Positions 61,354 through 64,000 of a DNA stretch of 64,000 bases are shown piece after piece. Positions within the stretch are counted from its first letter, which is position 1, and each line of letters begins with the position of its first letter. This DNA is from Caenispirillum bisanense (GTDB lineage: Bacteria; Pseudomonadota; Alphaproteobacteria; Rhodospirillales; UBA2165), in the NCBI GenBank assembly GCA_945877815.1, contig CAMDWJ010000011.1, positions 1 to 64,000 of the forward strand, read 5' to 3'. The notes below the pieces were generated by a model. The model was given only the letters and a program-made list of their open reading frames with translations, did not search any database and was not told where the DNA came from. The position numbers and the translations under genes were made by a program.

Positions 61354-61728
61354 CTAATGTCCGTGGCCCGGCATGGGCGCGATATCGACCGGCATTCTGG
61401 GTCTGGCCTCAGGTGCCGGTTGCTCCGGGGCATTGATTGCGATGGGTGCGGAGGCGATGGGCGGTGTCGGCTTTGCAATATCCCTCACTGAACCGGTATG
61501 ACCGCCGACTGACCGGACCGTATCGTTGACGGACCGCCAGTTCGCGATCTCATCGTTCCGAAACGGACGATATCCTTCGAACGCCGATTGGTAGGCGAGC
61601 GGTATAGCACTCGGGGCCGGGCTCAAGGGATCGGTGAGCGCAGTTTGCGCGCGTGCGGGCGCGATGGCGAGCGCAACGAGCGCTACCGCCCTGACAGTAA
61701 GAGACAGCATGTGACGTGAGAATGGCAT
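61354..61728 (-). CDS. Secreted Pro-rich hypothetical protein
   Basis: Not recognised. This 124-residue protein has a signal peptide (MLSLTVRAVALVALAIAPARA) and a mid part AIPLAYQSAFEGYRPFRNDEIANWRSVNDTVRSVGGHTG. The tail is Pro/Ala-rich and ends MPGHGH, a possible metal ligand. It lies ten bases upstream of the TolC-family gene and so is in the CsoR-controlled set. Genes of this size and place sometimes accompany copper TolC proteins, but no function is known to me. The start was chosen at the ATG directly before the signal peptide. Confidence 0.65.
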   Translation of the reverse strand: MPFSRHMLSLTVRAVALVALAIAPARAQTALTDPLSPAPSAIPLAYQSAFEGYRPFRNDEIANWRSVNDTVRSVGGHTGSVRDIAKPTPPIASAPIAINAPEQPAPEARPRMPVDIAPMPGHGH

Positions 61729-61804
61729 GGCCAACCCCGCAAAAGACAGTGACTCGATGGAACGCGCTGACACGCGCACCATCATCCGAACGTTGGTATC
61801 GGAA

Positions 61805-62194
61805 TCACGCGCGCGGAGGGGCTATCGGAGGTTTCGTGGTGCGTATGACGGCGGATAGACTCGCCGTGGCCGGAATGACGTGCGTCGATGGTGTCGGCAA
61901 CTCGATCGAAGGAGCGAGAAGCATCGCGGCATGGCAGATGGGATGAAGTTTGCATGGGCCGCATGGATCTGAGGCCGGCTGATCGTTCGCCTGCGCATCG
62001 TCATGGTCGCAGTCGTGCTCTTGAACATCGGCATGTGCATGAGCATGCCGCGTCTGATGGGTATTTTCGCCGTGCGACGAATCGGCAATCGCCATGTTCA
62101 TGCCTGCCGAATGCGAAAGCGGCACGAAGATGACAGCGAGCGCGATGATCAAGGTGAGAAAAACGCGCGGAGGTAAGGTGTAAATCCGTCGCAT
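61805..62194 (-). CDS. His/Cys-rich membrane or periplasmic protein (DUF2946-like)
   Basis: This 129-residue protein has one N-terminal hydrophobic helix (VFLTLIIALAVIFVPLSHSAGM). A His-rich stretch (HQTRHAHAHADVQEHDCDHDD) and a Cys cluster, DPCGPCKLHPICHAAM, follow. The layout of helix, His-rich loop and paired Cys matches DUF2946-type proteins found with copper genes. It may bind copper at the envelope. It begins two bases after csoR and so is co-transcribed with it. Confidence 0.7.
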   Translation of the reverse strand: MRRIYTLPPRVFLTLIIALAVIFVPLSHSAGMNMAIADSSHGENTHQTRHAHAHADVQEHDCDHDDAQANDQPASDPCGPCKLHPICHAAMLLAPSIELPTPSTHVIPATASLSAVIRTTKPPIAPPRA

Positions 62195-62196
62195 GG

Positions 62197-62472
62197 CTAT
62201 TTGCCGGCGCGGCTGAGCACGTCGAGTAGCTCGGTTATCTTGCGGCCCTGCTCGTCCTTATCGCCCGATGCGATCGCGTGCACGACGCAATGCTCGACAT
62301 GATCGCGCAGAATTTCCTCTTCGACCCGATTGAGGGCGGCGCGCGCCGCCGCGATCTGGGTGATCACATCGATGCAATAGCGATCTTCGGTCACCATGCG
62401 CGATATGCCGCGCACTTGTCCTTCGATGCGATTGAGCCGGGTGAGGCATTTGTTCTTGATGGAATCTTGCAC
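62197..62472 (-). CDS. csoR: CsoR-family copper-sensing repressor
   Basis: This 91-residue all-helical DNA-binding repressor has LNRIEGQVRGISRMVTEDRYCIDVITQI and then RVEEEILRDHVEHCVV. The Cu(I) ligands of CsoR are in place: C33, H58 and C62 (Cys, then His-x3-Cys), which argues for copper rather than formaldehyde (FrmR) or nickel (RcnR). The start is GTG at 62472. Its promoter has an ideal -10 (TATAAA) only six bases upstream of that codon, so the transcript may be leaderless. It heads the copper operon and probably represses it when copper is low. Confidence 0.92.
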   Translation of the reverse strand: MQDSIKNKCLTRLNRIEGQVRGISRMVTEDRYCIDVITQIAAARAALNRVEEEILRDHVEHCVVHAIASGDKDEQGRKITELLDVLSRAGK

Positions 62473-62477
62473 GACTC

Positions 62478-62506
62478 TTTATACCCTATAGGGGTATTGG
62501 CGGCAA
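62478..62506 (-). promoter_or_regulatory. csoR operon promoter with CsoR-type operator in the spacer
   Basis: On the minus strand the -35 is TTGCCG (62501-62506) and the -10 is TATAAA (62478-62483), 17 bases apart. The inverted repeat ATACCC-N5-GGGTAT (62481-62497) fills the spacer and touches the -10. GC-rich ACCC/GGGT palindromes of this type are CsoR/RcnR-family sites. Start of transcription is expected at or next to the GTG codon. Confidence 0.75.
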
Positions 62507-62743
62507 GCTCGAATGTTGGCGGGAATTTCGCTCGTTCTCGGCGCGCTCCGTCGTGCCATCGCCGCTTGCGTTAGATCTCGCGGCAGATCCGCCGACCGTT
62601 TGAATTGCGGTAACAAACGCGTGTGCAGGCTATTATGTGATCGAAATCGTCACCGGGATCATCGATATTTAGGCTCGTACTTCCCGCCTCGCGCGCATAT
62701 TGGCGTTCCGGTTATTTGCGGAATAACGAAGAGGGCATACAGT

Positions 62744-63124
62744 TTGAGCGACCGCCTCGATATTCTGCTCGTTGAAGACGACGACCTCGTCATGAGGTCG
62801 TTTTCCGACATGCTCCGCGATATGGGACACGATGTTTTCGAAGCGCCCGCGGCACCTGAGGCGCTTGCCTGGCTGGATAAAAATCGCAGCCTTGATGTGT
62901 TGATCACGGATATTGATTTGTCCGGAATGGATGGCCGCGAGTTGGTGCGCCAGGCGCGTCGCCTCGTTCCCGCTCTGCGCGTCATCTATTCCAGCGGCCA
63001 CCGGGCCGAGAAAATCCCCGATCTTGGGTCCGATCCCTTGGCGCGGTTCCTGCAAAAGCCGTTAGGGTCCATGGAGGTCGACGCAGTGTTTCGAAGCCTA
63101 CACGCCAACGCGCACAATCTTTAG
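62744..63124 (+). CDS. Single-domain response regulator (CheY-like)
   Basis: This receiver-only protein of 126 residues has an acidic pocket VEDDD at 10-14, phospho-acceptor D56 (LITDIDLSGMDG), switch region SS at 83-84 and K105 (FLQKPLG). It has no output domain. The frame is open far upstream, but the receiver starts at LSDRLDILLVEDDD. A TTG at 62744, ten bases after GAGGG, is the likely start because no ATG or GTG lies near. No kinase gene is adjacent. It is divergent from csoR with 270 bases between. Confidence 0.8.
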   Translation: MSDRLDILLVEDDDLVMRSFSDMLRDMGHDVFEAPAAPEALAWLDKNRSLDVLITDIDLSGMDGRELVRQARRLVPALRVIYSSGHRAEKIPDLGSDPLARFLQKPLGSMEVDAVFRSLHANAHNL

Positions 63125-63147
63125 AGAAATCCGAAATTTCGGGTGCG

Positions 63148-63618
63148 TCAGGTCAACTCGGCGATCGTGGCGTTCAACATCGCTGTCGCGTCGGCGGGGC
63201 GGATATGGATCTGCAGGCCGCGCTGGCCTGCATTGAGGAAGATGCGCTCGGGTGCACAGCCAGCGCGATCGATCGCGGCCGGCACCTTGCGACGCTGTCC
63301 GAACGGGCTGATCCCGCCGACGTGATATCCGGTGGCGCGTTCGGCATCGGCGGGATTCATCATCTGCGCCGACTTGCCGCCCAGAGCCGCGGCGAGCTTC
63401 TTCATATTCACCTCGCGGTCGGACGGCACCATCACGCAGACCGGTTTGCCGTCCACCAGGGCCATCAGCGTCTTGACCACCAGATGCGGGGATACGCCCA
63501 GGCTTTCGGCCGCTTGCATCCCGATATGCTCCGCGGCGGGATCGTAGTCGTAGGTGCGCAATTCGAAGGTGACGCTAGCCGCGTCGAGGGCGTCCGTAGC
63601 CCGGGTTTTCTTGGCCAT
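63148..63618 (-). CDS. ybaK: Cys-tRNA(Pro) deacylase YbaK/EbsC
   Basis: This 156-residue trans-editing factor hydrolyses Cys mis-loaded on tRNA(Pro). The catalytic Lys is in LVVKTLMALVDGKPV. Other blocks match YbaK: MVPSDREVNMKKLAAALGGKSAQM, ATGYHVGGISPFGQRR (substrate loop) and IFLNAGQRGLQIHI. It is cytoplasmic. The 3' end faces the response-regulator gene. Confidence 0.93.
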   Translation of the reverse strand: MAKKTRATDALDAASVTFELRTYDYDPAAEHIGMQAAESLGVSPHLVVKTLMALVDGKPVCVMVPSDREVNMKKLAAALGGKSAQMMNPADAERATGYHVGGISPFGQRRKVPAAIDRAGCAPERIFLNAGQRGLQIHIRPADATAMLNATIAELT

Positions 63619-63775
63619 AGTGATCCTTCTACCCCTCAGGCGTGTGGCTGACTCACAAGCCGTTTCATCCTACAGGGGCTGATTTTCGGAGCCGAGGGGA
63701 ACATATAGAGACGGCCAGCATTATAGATTCTGCTTAAAATGGCTTCGGGCCAGTGCGCGACCAGGATGGGCACCC

Positions 63776-64000
63776 ATGACAGACGGCCAGACACTCAAAG
63801 AAACATCCGCGGACGTGATCGAGGATGCCAGGAATTCCGCCGCGCACGAGGAAGAAGGGGCCGAGGCCGCCTGGCAGACCGCGCGTGATGCGGCGCGCGA
63901 AGCGGCCAACCTGCCCGAGGAGGTGACCAATCTCGCCGATCCCGAGGCTTCGCGGCGCAGCTATCTGTTGCGGCGCTATTGGTACAGCGCACGCGGATTT
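63776..64000 (+). CDS. Start of an unidentified gene, cut by the window edge
   Basis: An ATG opens 75 codons without a stop up to the edge. The product is acidic and Ala/Glu-rich at first (SADVIEDARNSAAHEEEGAEAAWQTARDAAREAANL). It then becomes basic (ASRRSYLLRRYWYSARGF), as often seen just before a first transmembrane helix. It could be the cytoplasmic N-terminus of a membrane transporter, for instance a fused permease-ATPase of the YddA/SbmA kind, but too little is visible to name it. Confidence 0.55.
   Translation, partial: MTDGQTLKETSADVIEDARNSAAHEEEGAEAAWQTARDAAREAANLPEEVTNLADPEASRRSYLLRRYWYSARGF

Noticed and set aside
62513-62743. Longer N-terminus for the response regulator
   Set aside because: The open frame upstream is Arg/Cys-rich, covers the csoR promoter region and shows no domain; the receiver begins at the TTG at 62744.
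1-64000. tRNA, rRNA, CRISPR array, prophage, toxin-antitoxin pairs
   Set aside because: Gaps between genes were read for cloverleaf ends, regular spacers, integrase or coat genes and small overlapping gene pairs; apart from the IS end at the left edge nothing convincing was found. Short or divergent RNA genes could still be missed by eye.

Overview
The window reads as a high-GC alphaproteobacterial chromosome segment, probably from the Rhodospirillales/Hyphomicrobiales range. This rests on EipB (DUF1849), DUF3309 and DUF3185 small proteins, many XDH-type molybdenum hydroxylase subunits, Bug and family-5 solute receptors, and codon use. The genus cannot be fixed from the sequence. No rRNA, tRNA or CRISPR array was seen.

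Layout. 1-488: the end of an IS3-like insertion sequence that cuts off a glycosyltransferase. 709-6451: an orphan molybdenum hydroxylase large subunit coupled to a UbiD decarboxylase, then a family-5 solute-binding protein (SBP). 6733-7115: two tiny membrane proteins. 7272-11893: a complete LivKHMGF-type ABC importer. 11890-14693: a frameshifted metallo-beta-lactamase-fold gene, an extradiol dioxygenase with a palindromic operator, and a decayed di-haem cytochrome c. 14781-19742: another SBP, then an amidase-EipB-glycerate kinase operon. 19817-21678: ArsC, a response regulator and a tandem pair of unknown 97-residue proteins. 21805-28900: a second orphan molybdenum hydroxylase coupled to a CoA-transferase, a phosphodiesterase, a phosphoesterase, a TauD-type dioxygenase and a hydrolase broken by an amber codon. 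29070-29190: an array of degenerate 11-bp repeats. 29303-34280: envelope/lipid-linked glycan genes. 34423-41477: a flavin monooxygenase divergent from a MarR regulator, followed by an SBP (frameshifted at a G tract), a sulfatase, a MetE-like protein and an HD protein. 41579-51539: a Bug receptor, a TIM-barrel hydrolase, four consecutive SBPs and a Rieske oxygenase. 51682-56807: small unknowns, a PL5-like lyase, a further SBP, QueC and an M23 lipoprotein. 56918-62506: a CsoR-controlled, envelope-only copper operon. 62744-64000: a response regulator, YbaK and the start of a truncated gene.

How it works together. Most of the region looks like an accessory catabolic island for aromatic or other xenobiotic acids. 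It holds hydroxylases (two molybdenum hydroxylases, Rieske, flavin and TauD types), ring cleavage, decarboxylation, CoA transfer and amide or sulfate-ester hydrolysis. It also carries ten periplasmic receptors. Eight of them are family-5 SBPs sharing a C-x6-C pair, and none has its own permease or ATPase here. The most system-like piece is the copper operon. Its promoter has a CsoR-type palindrome in the spacer and a start codon so close to the -10 that a leaderless transcript is predicted. It combines CsoR, a His-rich protein, a TolC-family protein, a multicopper oxidase, a cupredoxin, a CusF-like chaperone, a peptidoglycan-binding-domain protein and a Met/His-rich protein, but no pump.

At least five genes are broken (IS truncation, frameshifts, nonsense codons). 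The island therefore appears to be in flux, although the two simple indels could also be sequencing errors.
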